Below, one piece after another: positions 40,755-48,906 of a DNA stretch of 51,288 bases. The position numbers and the translations under genes are program-made. The DNA comes from JBBKWJ01 sp037968895 (GTDB taxonomy: Bacteria; Actinomycetota; Acidimicrobiia; Acidimicrobiales; SZUA-35), in contig JBBKWJ010000134.1 of NCBI GenBank assembly GCA_037968895.1, positions 1 to 51,288 of the forward strand, written 5' to 3'. Each line of letters starts with the position of its first letter. Position 1 is the first letter of the stretch. The notes beneath the pieces are model-generated. The model made no database searches. It worked only from the letters and a program-made list of their open reading frames with translations, and was not told the origin of the DNA.

Positions 40755-42545
40755 ATGAGTTCCGTAACGAACGAAGACCTTCACACAGAAGACCTTCACA
40801 CAATGTGGCACCCCATCGCCCGCTCAGACGACACCCCGCTGCGTTCAATCTTTCACGGCAAACTGCTTGGTCGCGAGCTTGCCGTCTGGCGCGCCGACGA
40901 CGGTTTTGTCAACGCGTGGGAAAATAGATGTCTACACCGTGGCGTGCGTCTCACAATTGGTCGCAATAACGGCTACGAACTGAGCTGCATTTACCATGGC
41001 TGGCGCTACGCCAGCCGAAGCGCCGGGTGCACATATATTCCGGCCCATCCGGCTGATGCCCCCGCTCAAACCATCTGCAATAGGACGTTCCCGGTGGTCG
41101 AGCGCTACGGGTTGATCTGGTCGGCAAGCCGCGACATTAGCGCAATGGAGCCGGTCGCTTCGCTTGAAACGGGTGACGCGTTCGCATTACGAGCGTTGCC
41201 ATTCAACGCGCCGTCTGCCGTCGTTCAAGAACTTCTAGCGAGCTATTCGTTTCAACCAAGCGAGGCGCTCGACGGTGAGAGCGTAGAGATTCGGATTGTT
41301 GCGAACGATGGCCTGATGACTGAGCTTGTGGCTTCTACTGGCGACGCGGCAACGACGGCGGTGCTTTTCATTCAGCCGGTTGACAGCGACCAATGTGTCG
41401 TGCGAGGTGTGCTCGGCCGAACGCCCCCGGCCGGAGCGGAACTAGAAACGCTACGACGTCATGCCAGAGAATTGGAGCGCATTCGCGATCTGGCTGAGGC
41501 CAGGGCATTAGTGATGCCTGCAGCAGCGCCGATGGAGGTCGACCTTGTTCCGGTGCCGGTCGAACTCGCGAGCATGCCAGATCGGACCCCTTCGGGAGGG
41601 CCATCGATTCGTGTTGTTGTAAGTCGTAAGTGGCAGGTCGCTGACGGGGTTATGGCATTCGAACTGTCACCAGTTTCCGGCCCGCTTCCAACCTGCCAAC
41701 CGGGCTCTCACATCGATGTAGGGCTACCTGGTGGGCTTGTGCGCCAATACTCGATCACTAATCGATCTGGGGATTCCTCGCGCTACGTCATCGGGGTGAA
41801 GCGCGAGCCAAACTCGCGTGGAGGTTCGATTGCGTTGCACGAATCGGTCTCCGAAGGCGACGTGCTTCTAATCTCTCAGCCTCGAAACAACTTCCCGCTT
41901 CGGCGAGACGCGGAACGCACACTTCTCATTGGCGGCGGCATCGGTATTACCCCGCTTTTGTCAATGGCTCAGACGCTGGAGGAGAGCGGCCAAAACGTTA
42001 CTCTCCACTACTTCGCCCAAGGTGAGTCACATCTTGCCTTCGGCGAAACGCTGAAAAGACTTGGGACCGTTGTCGATGCTCACCTTGGTCTGAGCCCTGA
42101 CGAGACTGGCACAGCACTTGCCGACATCTTGGCTGATCCGAGTCCGCACACCCACGTGTACATATGTGGGCCTGGACCAATGCTCAACGCGGCTCGGCGT
42201 CTCGCTGAAGATGCCGGGTGGCGAGACGACTCCGTGCATTTTGAATACTTCAAGAACACAAACGAAATCGACGACTCGTCAAGCTTTGAAATAGACCTTG
42301 CTCGCTCAGCAAAGACGCTTACCGTCGAGGCAGGACAGACGATCCTTGAGGTGCTCAGAGCAAACGGAGTGGCGCTGCAGTCCTCATGTGAGCAAGGGGC
42401 CTGCGGAACGTGCCTCGTTGCCGTCGTTGAAGGCGAACCGGACCATCAAGATGTCTATCTGAATCGCACCGAGCGGGCGGAGGGACACAAAATCATGACT
42501 TGTGTTTCTCGCGCAAAGTCTGACCGGCTCGTTCTCGATATCTAG
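40755..42545 (+). CDS. ndmD: Rieske-FNR-ferredoxin fusion reductase, NdmD-like
   Basis: The 596-residue protein has three redox parts. A Rieske domain (about 17-125) has ligands Cys59, His61, Cys78 and His81. A ferredoxin reductase module of the PDR/VanB type (about 280-490) has RQYS at 330-333 for FMN, GGGIGITP at 393-400 and CGPGPM for NADH. A plant-type ferredoxin domain has Cys545, Cys550, Cys553 and Cys583. NdmD of the caffeine N-demethylases has this same composition and length (about 590). The middle region (about 130-250) looks like a remnant of an oxygenase catalytic domain without iron ligands. Two starts are possible: ATG 40755, or ATG 40803, directly after a 15-bp tandem repeat. 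Confidence 0.88.
   Translation: MSSVTNEDLHTEDLHTMWHPIARSDDTPLRSIFHGKLLGRELAVWRADDGFVNAWENRCLHRGVRLTIGRNNGYELSCIYHGWRYASRSAGCTYIPAHPADAPAQTICNRTFPVVERYGLIWSASRDISAMEPVASLETGDAFALRALPFNAPSAVVQELLASYSFQPSEALDGESVEIRIVANDGLMTELVASTGDAATTAVLFIQPVDSDQCVVRGVLGRTPPAGAELETLRRHARELERIRDLAEARALVMPAAAPMEVDLVPVPVELASMPDRTPSGGPSIRVVVSRKWQVADGVMAFELSPVSGPLPTCQPGSHIDVGLPGGLVRQYSITNRSGDSSRYVIGVKREPNSRGGSIALHESVSEGDVLLISQPRNNFPLRRDAERTLLIGGGIGITPLLSMAQTLEESGQNVTLHYFAQGESHLAFGETLKRLGTVVDAHLGLSPDETGTALADILADPSPHTHVYICGPGPMLNAARRLAEDAGWRDDSVHFEYFKNTNEIDDSSSFEIDLARSAKTLTVEAGQTILEVLRANGVALQSSCEQGACGTCLVAVVEGEPDHQDVYLNRTERAEGHKIMTCVSRAKSDRLVLDI
40773..40802 (+). repeat. Perfect 15-bp tandem duplication at the ndmD-like N-terminus
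   Basis: GAAGACCTTCACACA occurs twice without a gap (40773-40787 and 40788-40802). It encodes EDLHT twice and ends directly before an in-frame ATG at 40803. If translation starts at 40803, the repeat is in the untranslated leader; if at 40755, the protein has a duplicated EDLHT near its N-terminus. Confidence 0.9.
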
Positions 42546-42556
42546 GAGCTGCTGCG

Positions 42557-43183
42557 ATGATCAAGCTGTATGACTACGAACTGTCGGTGAACTGCTACAA
42601 GCAGCGCCTCATGATGCACCTTCTCGGCGTCGAGTTTGAGTCGATTCTCGTTGACTTCTTTCCTGGGATGGAACACAAGGGTGAGGCGTTCAAGGAGATC
42701 AACCCGCTCGGCCACATTCCCGTAATCGACGACGACGGATACCGGTTGCGAGATGCCAGCGCAATCATCATCTACCTCGCAGCGAAGTACGACTCGAGCG
42801 GTCGCTGGTATCCCACTAGCGACCCTGCGTTGCTCGGCGAGGTAGCACAGTGGATGGCCTTTGCCGAAGGAACGACCAATACGGCATCGGCCGCTCGACT
42901 CCACGACAATCTTGGCTACGAATTCGATATCGACGCCGTCAGAGCCGGCGCTCACCGCCTGTTTCGGGTGCTGGATGAACACCTTTGGTTCCAAGAGCAG
43001 CAGGGACGGTCATGGGTCTGCACGGCATCGCATCCAACCGTCGCTGACCTGGTGCTCTTTCCCGATGTCGCGTTATCGGAGGAGGGCGGCATCTCGCGAC
43101 TCGACTACCCGGCGTTGCGACGCTGGGAGCAACGGGTGCGCAAGATTCCCGGCTTCACCAACATGCCTGGCATTTTCACCTGA
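42557..43183 (+). CDS. ndmE: Glutathione S-transferase-like protein, NdmE-like
   Basis: The 208-residue protein has a thioredoxin-like N-terminal domain (LYDYELSVNCYKQRLMMHLLGVEF; NPLGHIPVIDDDGYRLRDASAIIIYLA) with the cis-proline of GST-fold proteins, and an all-helical C-terminal domain (HPTVADLVLFP is the GST N-capping region). It follows the ndmD-like gene by 11 bp, with AGGAG before ATG 42557. In Pseudomonas NdmE, a GST-like protein, holds the NdmC-NdmD complex together, so a structural role is more likely than glutathione transfer. This fits an actinomycete, which would use mycothiol instead of glutathione. Confidence 0.87.
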   Translation: MIKLYDYELSVNCYKQRLMMHLLGVEFESILVDFFPGMEHKGEAFKEINPLGHIPVIDDDGYRLRDASAIIIYLAAKYDSSGRWYPTSDPALLGEVAQWMAFAEGTTNTASAARLHDNLGYEFDIDAVRAGAHRLFRVLDEHLWFQEQQGRSWVCTASHPTVADLVLFPDVALSEEGGISRLDYPALRRWEQRVRKIPGFTNMPGIFT

Positions 43184-43225
43184 TGGTTCCAGACTCGTAG
43201 GTCGAACTCGCTGCGCCTTGGTTTC

Positions 43226-44323
43226 TTAGTCGGGGGTTCCGAGCCGTTCGTATGGCGACGGAAGACTCTGTAGCTCTGGCATGACGTCGCGGGCGAAGAG
43301 TCTCATGCTCGCCTCAGCGTCGGCTTGAGGCATGCCCGCGTAAGAGAACACTCCAATGTACGAGTCGGCATAAGTATTGTCTTGGATGGTGACAATACGT
43401 TCGTAGACTTGTTCTGGCGTTCCCCACACCTGTAGATCGAGGAAGAACTCTGCCATCCTCTCTGCTCCGCCCGGCGCGACTAATCGGTCGTACATGTCGC
43501 CGTGGAACTCATACCCAGCCGTGGACTTCAGGTGGTCCTGGTCGAACTCGTAGTGTTTTACGACAGAATCCCAATAGCCGACGATGTATTTACGGGCCAT
43601 TTCTTCGGCTCGGTCCGCCGACTCGTCGACGAATGTCCAACCAGCGCAGCATGGCGTTGGCGGCTCTTGCCCTGTGGCTTCGCGAAAGATGGAGCGGTAG
43701 GTGGCTAGCTCGTTGCGTACAGTCTTCCAGGGTTTCTGCGGGACGATCAGAATACCAACACCCATCTTGGCCATGATCGCAGCCGACTCCGGTGACACAG
43801 CGGCGGCATACGTGCGACCACGAAACGACTTGTCGCTTTTCGGTCGGATGTCTACTCGAGACTGTTTGACAAGCTCGCCGTCGTATTCACACCAGCCTTG
43901 TTCGAGCCCGGTCAACACCATCTCGGCGGTTTCGGCGAATCGTGTCCGAGCTTCTGGCATCGCGACGCCAAATCCGTCGAACTCGACGCGGCCAGTGCCT
44001 CGGCCCATGCCAAGAATGACGCGTCCCCCAGACATGACATCCAGCATCGCAACTTGCTCGGCTACGCGTATCGGGTCGTGCCACGGCAACACCGCCACCA
44101 TCGAACCGAGTTGGATGTGCTCCGTGCAGCCCGCCATATATGTCAAGAACTGAAACACGTTCGGACACATCGTGTAGTCAGTGAAGTGGTGTTCGACGCT
44201 CCAGATCGACTCATAGCCAAGCGGCTCGGCCAACCGGGCGAGCGCGAGCTCGTCTGCGTAGACCTCGGAGTCGAGCCGGGCGCGCCCTGGATTCTGAAAG
44301 ATGACAGATGTACCGACGTGCAC
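43226..44323 (-). CDS. LLM-class flavin-dependent oxidoreductase
   Basis: The 365-residue protein is a luciferase-like monooxygenase, using FMNH2 or F420. VGTSVIFQNPG, LGYESIWSVEHHFTDY, HIQLGSMVAVLPWHDPIRVAEQVAMLDVMSGGRVILGMGRG and the C-terminal VWGTPEQVYERI are family segments. I chose GTG 44323, which has AAGGGGG 6 bp upstream and gives the usual N-terminus (M-HVGTSVIF); ATGs at 44404-44434 would add up to 37 unusual residues. It converges with the ndmE-like gene (42 bp). A role in the same N-methyl compound pathway is possible but not shown. Confidence 0.88.
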   Translation of the reverse strand: MHVGTSVIFQNPGRARLDSEVYADELALARLAEPLGYESIWSVEHHFTDYTMCPNVFQFLTYMAGCTEHIQLGSMVAVLPWHDPIRVAEQVAMLDVMSGGRVILGMGRGTGRVEFDGFGVAMPEARTRFAETAEMVLTGLEQGWCEYDGELVKQSRVDIRPKSDKSFRGRTYAAAVSPESAAIMAKMGVGILIVPQKPWKTVRNELATYRSIFREATGQEPPTPCCAGWTFVDESADRAEEMARKYIVGYWDSVVKHYEFDQDHLKSTAGYEFHGDMYDRLVAPGGAERMAEFFLDLQVWGTPEQVYERIVTIQDNTYADSYIGVFSYAGMPQADAEASMRLFARDVMPELQSLPSPYERLGTPD

Positions 44324-44451
44324 GGGCTTCCCCCTTGTTGCGCGACTCGAACCTAACCGGATGGAGGTCGCAGGGTCAAAGAGCTGAACTCGATGCTCAG
44401 GCATTCCGAGACTCTCGGAACTTTTCATCCTCATCGTGCGATAGTTGTTCC

Positions 44452-45303
44452 ATGGGACGCATTAGGAACTCAATCGAATTGTTCAAGGCCTCGTGGGCCG
44501 TCATCCGCCAAGATCGAGAGCTACTCGTCCTGCCGGTTTTCTCAGCGATCGCGGCCCTCGCCACCATTGGGTTGTTCGCGGTTCCCGTGTTGGCGACTGT
44601 TAACTTCGACGCCGTCAGCATCGAAGGTGCGTCAACCGTTGAAGCGAGCCCGCTCACCTACGTGCTTCTATTTCTTGCCTATTTGGTATTGGCCTTCGTT
44701 GGCATCTTCTTCAATGCGGCACTCGTCCACGCGGCTAACGAGCGAATGAGCGGCGGCGACCCGACCCTGTCATCCGCCTTGGGTGGCGCAACAAGCAGGA
44801 TAAATCGCATCCTGCCCTGGGCCATCGTCTCGGCAACGGTAAGCATGATCATTCGTCAGATCCAACAACGAGGCGGCCTTCTCGGCGGGATCTTGGGCTT
44901 TCTCGGCGGACTGGCATGGTCCGCAGTGACGTTCTTGGTGCTACCGATCTTGGTAATCGAGAACATAGGTGTTGTCGATGCCGTCAAGCGTTCAACCGGT
45001 CTTTTGCGCAATGCGTGGGGCGAGGGTCTCGCGGGCAACGTTGGTCTCGGCCTCATTGGTTTCATCGCCATGATCCCCTTCTTCATCGTCGGAGCTCTTG
45101 GCGTAGTTGCTGGCTCGACCGCTGTTCTCGTTCCGGCTCTCGCCATTGCGATCCTGGGTGTCGTCGGCGTCGCCATTGTGATGTCTGCACTCTCGATCGT
45201 GTACCAAACGGCGCTCTACCGGTACGCCGTAGGGCAGCCAGCAGTGGTATTTAGCCAAGATCTCATGCAAAACGCATTCCAACCGAAGCGCCCGCGCCGA
45301 TAA
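44452..45303 (+). CDS. DUF6159-type multi-helix membrane protein
   Basis: The 283-residue membrane protein starts with MGRIRNSIELFKASWAVIRQDRELLVLPVFSAI, the conserved N-terminus of an uncharacterised actinobacterial membrane family (DUF6159). About six hydrophobic segments follow, and the loop VVDAVKRSTGLLRNAWGEGLAGNVG resembles cytoplasmic amphipathic helices of that family. The frame is open upstream to 44308, but that part is antisense to the LLM gene; ATG 44452 is the family start. Its function is unknown. Confidence 0.8.
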   Translation: MGRIRNSIELFKASWAVIRQDRELLVLPVFSAIAALATIGLFAVPVLATVNFDAVSIEGASTVEASPLTYVLLFLAYLVLAFVGIFFNAALVHAANERMSGGDPTLSSALGGATSRINRILPWAIVSATVSMIIRQIQQRGGLLGGILGFLGGLAWSAVTFLVLPILVIENIGVVDAVKRSTGLLRNAWGEGLAGNVGLGLIGFIAMIPFFIVGALGVVAGSTAVLVPALAIAILGVVGVAIVMSALSIVYQTALYRYAVGQPAVVFSQDLMQNAFQPKRPRR

Positions 45304-45385
45304 TGCCCTGAGCTGCGACTGGGTGAATGTGCCTAGTCGAGCCGGCAACCTTTAGAAACCGGCAGAAGTCGTCGAGAACCTATAT

Positions 45386-46384
45386 ATGCGTTTTTTTGCC
45401 GTCGCCTTCGCCATCTTCATGTCGCTCATGTCGGTGACCCCTGTTGGCGCACAGACAGCTGAGAATGTGACCGACGACGCCCTCGTCACGCTGATCTCGA
45501 CGGTTTCGGCTGAAGTCCCCACCGGCGCTTCAACGTGGATCGCTCTTTCGTGGACAGCCGACCTGAACGCCGCCGACGTCTTTCAGGTGCGAGCCGTTGG
45601 TGATCAAGGCGTCGAGATCGCGTACCCGACGAACACAAATGACCACTCGTCGCTCTACTGGGACGACCAGATGAACGTGGCGGAAATTGACTACACCGCC
45701 ATTCGGGTTCGAGTTCCAGACGGCATCACGGCGCCAATTCGTCTCAACGTCACACTTACCTACGCGACGGCATCTGGCCCTCACACCGAAACGTTCCTCG
45801 TGCTCGTCCCGGTTGAGGGTGGCGGCCTTGATCCGACGACTGAACCAGATCTGACGAGCAACGCCGACAATCGTGCAGTTGTGTCGATCAGCTCCGATGA
45901 GTCGGTCGTATGCGACGTCGTCGGCACCGACAAAGGCGAGAACCTCCAAGGCACCGAAGGAGACGACGTAATCTGTGGATTCGGTGGCGATGACGTCATC
46001 AACGGACTTGGTGGCAACGACACAATCTATGCCGGCGATGGCAACGACAAGATCTACGGTTCGCCTGGCGATGATTTCATCGATGGTGGCGAAGGCAACG
46101 ACGTTATTCACGGCTATGGCGGAAATGACGAACTCAGCGGCGGCGCGGGCAATGACTCGATCTACGGTGGCGAGGGTGACGACCTCCTTAGCGGCGGCGA
46201 TGGAAACGACAAGCTCGACGGCGAGGTCGGTAACGATCTGATTACCGGAGGAGCTGGCAACGATCGCTTGTTTGGTCGAGCCGGTGACGACATGCTCACT
46301 GGCGACGAAGGCGCTGATAAAGCTGCGGGTGACGAGGGGACTGATCTCTGCTCGGCCGAGCAAGTCACGTCGTGTGAGGGCTAG
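45386..46384 (+). CDS. Secreted RTX (haemolysin-type Ca2+-binding) repeat protein
   Basis: The 332-residue protein has a signal peptide (about 1-22, FFAVAFAIFMSLMSVTPVGAQ), a beta-rich domain (about 25-150) with no name that I recognise, a linker, and about fifteen RTX nonapeptides GGxGxDxUx in one block (189-323; examples GGEGNDVIH, GGAGNDSIY). These bind calcium in a parallel beta roll. A cysteine pair is probably formed within each of CDVV/VICG and LCSAEQVTSC. The N-terminal Sec-type signal rather than a C-terminal type I signal suggests export by Sec, and no type I system is nearby. The last two repeats have lost the consensus. Confidence 0.9.
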   Translation: MRFFAVAFAIFMSLMSVTPVGAQTAENVTDDALVTLISTVSAEVPTGASTWIALSWTADLNAADVFQVRAVGDQGVEIAYPTNTNDHSSLYWDDQMNVAEIDYTAIRVRVPDGITAPIRLNVTLTYATASGPHTETFLVLVPVEGGGLDPTTEPDLTSNADNRAVVSISSDESVVCDVVGTDKGENLQGTEGDDVICGFGGDDVINGLGGNDTIYAGDGNDKIYGSPGDDFIDGGEGNDVIHGYGGNDELSGGAGNDSIYGGEGDDLLSGGDGNDKLDGEVGNDLITGGAGNDRLFGRAGDDMLTGDEGADKAAGDEGTDLCSAEQVTSCEG

Positions 46385-46458
46385 TCGTCGAGATAGCGGG
46401 AAGAGTTGCGACCCTCGGAGGGTTAGTGCATACGAGGCCATCCTGAGGAGTCCAATTT

Positions 46459-46749
46459 ATGACTGTCCAAGCAAAGTGGAACGGTGCACTTCTGGCGGAG
46501 AGCGACGACACCGTCGTTGTAGAAGGTAATCACTACTTTCCCATCGGCTCTGTCAATCGCGAGTTTCTGGCAGACTCGGCGACGACAACCCATTGCCCGT
46601 GGAAGGGCGACGCAAGCTATTACTCAATCGTCGTTGATGGGGCTGAGAATACCGATGCAGCGTTCTACTACCCGACGCCGAAAGTTGCTGCAGCCGAGAT
46701 TCTCGACCGCGTCGCGTTCTGGCGCGGGGTCGAAGTCGGTAGCAGCTGA
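46459..46749 (+). CDS. DUF427-family protein
   Basis: The 96-residue protein matches DUF427: VQAKWNGALLAESDDTVVVEGNHYFP, then STTTHCPWKGDASYYSIVVDG (here with A for S) and AAFYYPTPKVAAAEILDRVAFWRGV. These small single-domain proteins occur widely in actinobacteria and their function is not established. A GAGGAG box precedes ATG 46459. It lies 74 bp behind the RTX gene. Confidence 0.93.
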   Translation: MTVQAKWNGALLAESDDTVVVEGNHYFPIGSVNREFLADSATTTHCPWKGDASYYSIVVDGAENTDAAFYYPTPKVAAAEILDRVAFWRGVEVGSS

Positions 46750-46761
46750 GACGAGGCGTGG

Positions 46762-47385
46762 CTAGGCAATGCCGGCCACGATTCCTATCTGCCCTAAGTG
46801 ATACAGCACATGTACCCAGGCCCGACGATCGGATCGCTCGTCGACAAAACGGTCGGTGCCGAGCAGCCCATCTGACAGTGCGAAGATAAGTGCGCCCGCC
46901 GCTATCTGACTGACTCCTGTGCCAATTCCGGTAACGACCATCGCGCTGATCGTCAGGAAATACAGCAATACGGGAATTGCGAGTTTTGTTTCCTTGACGG
47001 CAGCGACGATTGGACGACCGATGAACCAGCCGATGAGGCCGGCGGTCGCCAGGCCGACCAGGAGAACGGGTGCCGAAGACCCAATGGCGACGAATGCTGC
47101 GACGTAAAGCGCATGGCCGACAAGGAAGGCCGCGAGCCCGCCGATGAAGTTGTCAAGCCGCGGGAGGAGCAGTACATCGCCGACGAGGCCGAAGACAAGG
47201 CCTCCAATAATCAACCAGCGGACGGTGTCTGGCTGATCGCTGACGCTGGCCGCCAAAATCAACGCGACCATCACGAGGGGCTTCGCCAATGCTTCGATCG
47301 ACGCTCGACCGGTGGCGACCGACCACCAGTCGACGAATGCGATGAGAATGGCAATGCAAATAAGCAGCAGTGGCGTCACGTTCAT
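46762..47385 (-). CDS. YhhN/TMEM86-type lysoplasmalogenase
   Basis: The 207-residue membrane protein has about eight hydrophobic segments and the YhhN family pattern: KPLVMVALILAA (first conserved block, Lys-Pro), GLVFGLVGDVLLLPRLDNFIGGLAAFLVGHALYVAAF (with the GD-x-LL and F-x-x-G-x-x-AF-x-x-GH signatures) and ALIFALSDGLLGTDRF (SD motif). Family members hydrolyse vinyl-ether lysophospholipids. ATG 47385 starts the first helix normally. It is divergent from the dipeptidase, with 44 bp in between. Confidence 0.92.
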   Translation of the reverse strand: MNVTPLLLICIAILIAFVDWWSVATGRASIEALAKPLVMVALILAASVSDQPDTVRWLIIGGLVFGLVGDVLLLPRLDNFIGGLAAFLVGHALYVAAFVAIGSSAPVLLVGLATAGLIGWFIGRPIVAAVKETKLAIPVLLYFLTISAMVVTGIGTGVSQIAAGALIFALSDGLLGTDRFVDERSDRRAWVHVLYHLGQIGIVAGIA

Positions 47386-47429
47386 CCTCGGTTGGTGATG
47401 CGAGTCTAGAACTGCGTACGATCGCTCAT

Positions 47430-48437
47430 GTGACTTCTCACCAACCACCGACCCACGGCCCTTGGATCGACGTGCACGCTCATCCTGGACGCTGCTTCAT
47501 GAGCGGGCTAGCTCCGACATCAGGACTTGCGCAAATGTTTGGCGGCGATGACAGCCCGAGTCAGGTTGCCAGCGCTGTTGGCGGCGAAGTCAGCGTGGTC
47601 AACGTCTCGACGGTTGCCGATCTTCTGGTGATTGGCCTTAACGGATCGGGCGGCCTTGGCGCGACGAGAGATTTCGAGCCGGGTGAAGCGTCGACCGACC
47701 ACAACCGTCAGCTCAAAGGACTTGCCCGGTTGCCAGACGACGAACGCATCATTGCCGTTCGATCAGCCGACGATGTACAGCGGGCCCACACCTCAGATGC
47801 CACTGGCATCTTTGTGAGTTGCGAGGGAGCTGACTTTCTTGAGGGCGGCCTTGGCGGCCTTGCCGAAGCGTACGAGCTTGGCGCTCGCTCAATCGGCCTT
47901 GTTCACTACCGGGTGAACGAGCTCGGCGACATTCAGACTGAAGACCCGGTGCACGGCGGCTTAAGTGCGTTTGGTCTCGACGTCGTCGCGGAGATGAATC
48001 GGCTCGGGATAATTATTGACATGGCACATGCCACATTCGCCGCAACCGTCGCTGCAGTCGAAGCATCAAGCCAGCCACTGATGATCTCGCACAGCCACCT
48101 TGCAAGCGCTGGATCGTCGCACCCTCGATTGCTTTCCGAGGACCACGCCCGAGTCGTTGCGGATGCGGGCGGCCTCATTGGGGCGTGGCCGTCTGGCGTT
48201 GCCAATGAAAGTTTGGCTGACTACAGCGGCGAGATTTGCCGTCTCGTAGATCTTGTTGGCATCGGCCATGTGGCAATTGGAAGCGACATGGACGCCAACT
48301 ACAAGCCAGTGTTGACGCGCTACGACCAATTCCCAGAGCTCGCCCTGATGTTGGCTGACCGAGGCCTTACGAGCACCGATGTTGACAAAGTGCTTGGTGG
48401 CAACTTTGTCGAGCTATTCCAGAACGTTGTTGGCTAG
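47430..48437 (+). CDS. Membrane dipeptidase (renal dipeptidase family M19)
   Basis: The 335-residue zinc hydrolase has WIDVHAHPG (His16, His18), the bridging Glu in FVSCEGADF, two further histidines in MISHSHLAS region and the acid Asp in AIGSDMDAN. M19 peptidases cleave dipeptides, also with D-residues. No signal peptide or anchor is seen, so it is cytosolic here. The start GTG 47430 has no ribosome binding site and the gap to the divergent gene is only 44 bp, so the mRNA may be leaderless. The frame extends upstream to 47370, into the divergent gene. Confidence 0.9.
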   Translation: MTSHQPPTHGPWIDVHAHPGRCFMSGLAPTSGLAQMFGGDDSPSQVASAVGGEVSVVNVSTVADLLVIGLNGSGGLGATRDFEPGEASTDHNRQLKGLARLPDDERIIAVRSADDVQRAHTSDATGIFVSCEGADFLEGGLGGLAEAYELGARSIGLVHYRVNELGDIQTEDPVHGGLSAFGLDVVAEMNRLGIIIDMAHATFAATVAAVEASSQPLMISHSHLASAGSSHPRLLSEDHARVVADAGGLIGAWPSGVANESLADYSGEICRLVDLVGIGHVAIGSDMDANYKPVLTRYDQFPELALMLADRGLTSTDVDKVLGGNFVELFQNVVG

Positions 48438-48454
48438 CTCAAGATCGCTAGCCC

Positions 48455-48892
48455 TTATGCTTCCGAAACACGCGGCGTGAGCTCGATGATCGGGATGAGC
48501 CGCCCCGTTTTGGTCTGGTATCCCATGTAATTGAGATGAGTGGCGGCGACTTCGTCCCACAGTTCGGTACGTTCGTCGCCCTCGGTCACTCGAGCTGTCA
48601 TAGGCATCTTCTTGCCTTCCATCTCGACCTCGACCTCTGGGTTGTCGCGGAGATTGAGAAACCAGGCTGGATGGCGGTCATCGCCGCCGTAGCTAGCGGC
48701 CAGGATGATGGTGTCGCCTCGTTGCAGAGGAGGCGTGAGCATCGTGGTCCGTCGCTTTCCGCTCTTGCGTCCGATTGTGGTGAGTTTCAATACCGGCATC
48801 CCCGCCCCGCTGTTCAGCAGCTTGCCGCCGGAGAGGTCGTAGATGGTCCGGTGCATGGTCGTCACGGCCTTAACGATGTGGTCTTTCAGCAT
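48455..48892 (-). CDS. Deazaflavin-dependent nitroreductase-family protein
   Basis: The 145-residue protein is a complete Ddn-type split-barrel: LKLTTIGRKSGKRRTTMLTPPLQRGDTIILAASYGGDDRHPAWFLNLRDNPEVEVEM is nearly the family consensus, with the RKSGKRR phosphate site and the HPAWFLNL motif. MTARVTEGDERTELWDEV is the C-terminal family region. It would use F420 or a flavin to reduce quinones or nitro compounds. It lies 14 bp behind the MFS gene on the same strand. It differs clearly from the related protein at 32403. Confidence 0.93.
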   Translation of the reverse strand: MLKDHIVKAVTTMHRTIYDLSGGKLLNSGAGMPVLKLTTIGRKSGKRRTTMLTPPLQRGDTIILAASYGGDDRHPAWFLNLRDNPEVEVEMEGKKMPMTARVTEGDERTELWDEVAATHLNYMGYQTKTGRLIPIIELTPRVSEA

Positions 48893-48906
48893 GGCGCCAG
48901 CATACT

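Noticed and set aside
42557..43183. Sign of a glutathione-based thiol system in this organism
   Set aside because: The GST-fold protein sits in an NdmE-like context, where a structural role is known; it is no evidence of glutathione use.
45530..46441. Long open frame antisense to the RTX gene
   Set aside because: It is a by-product of the regular GGxGxD repeat codons; the sense strand encodes a signal peptide and RTX repeats.
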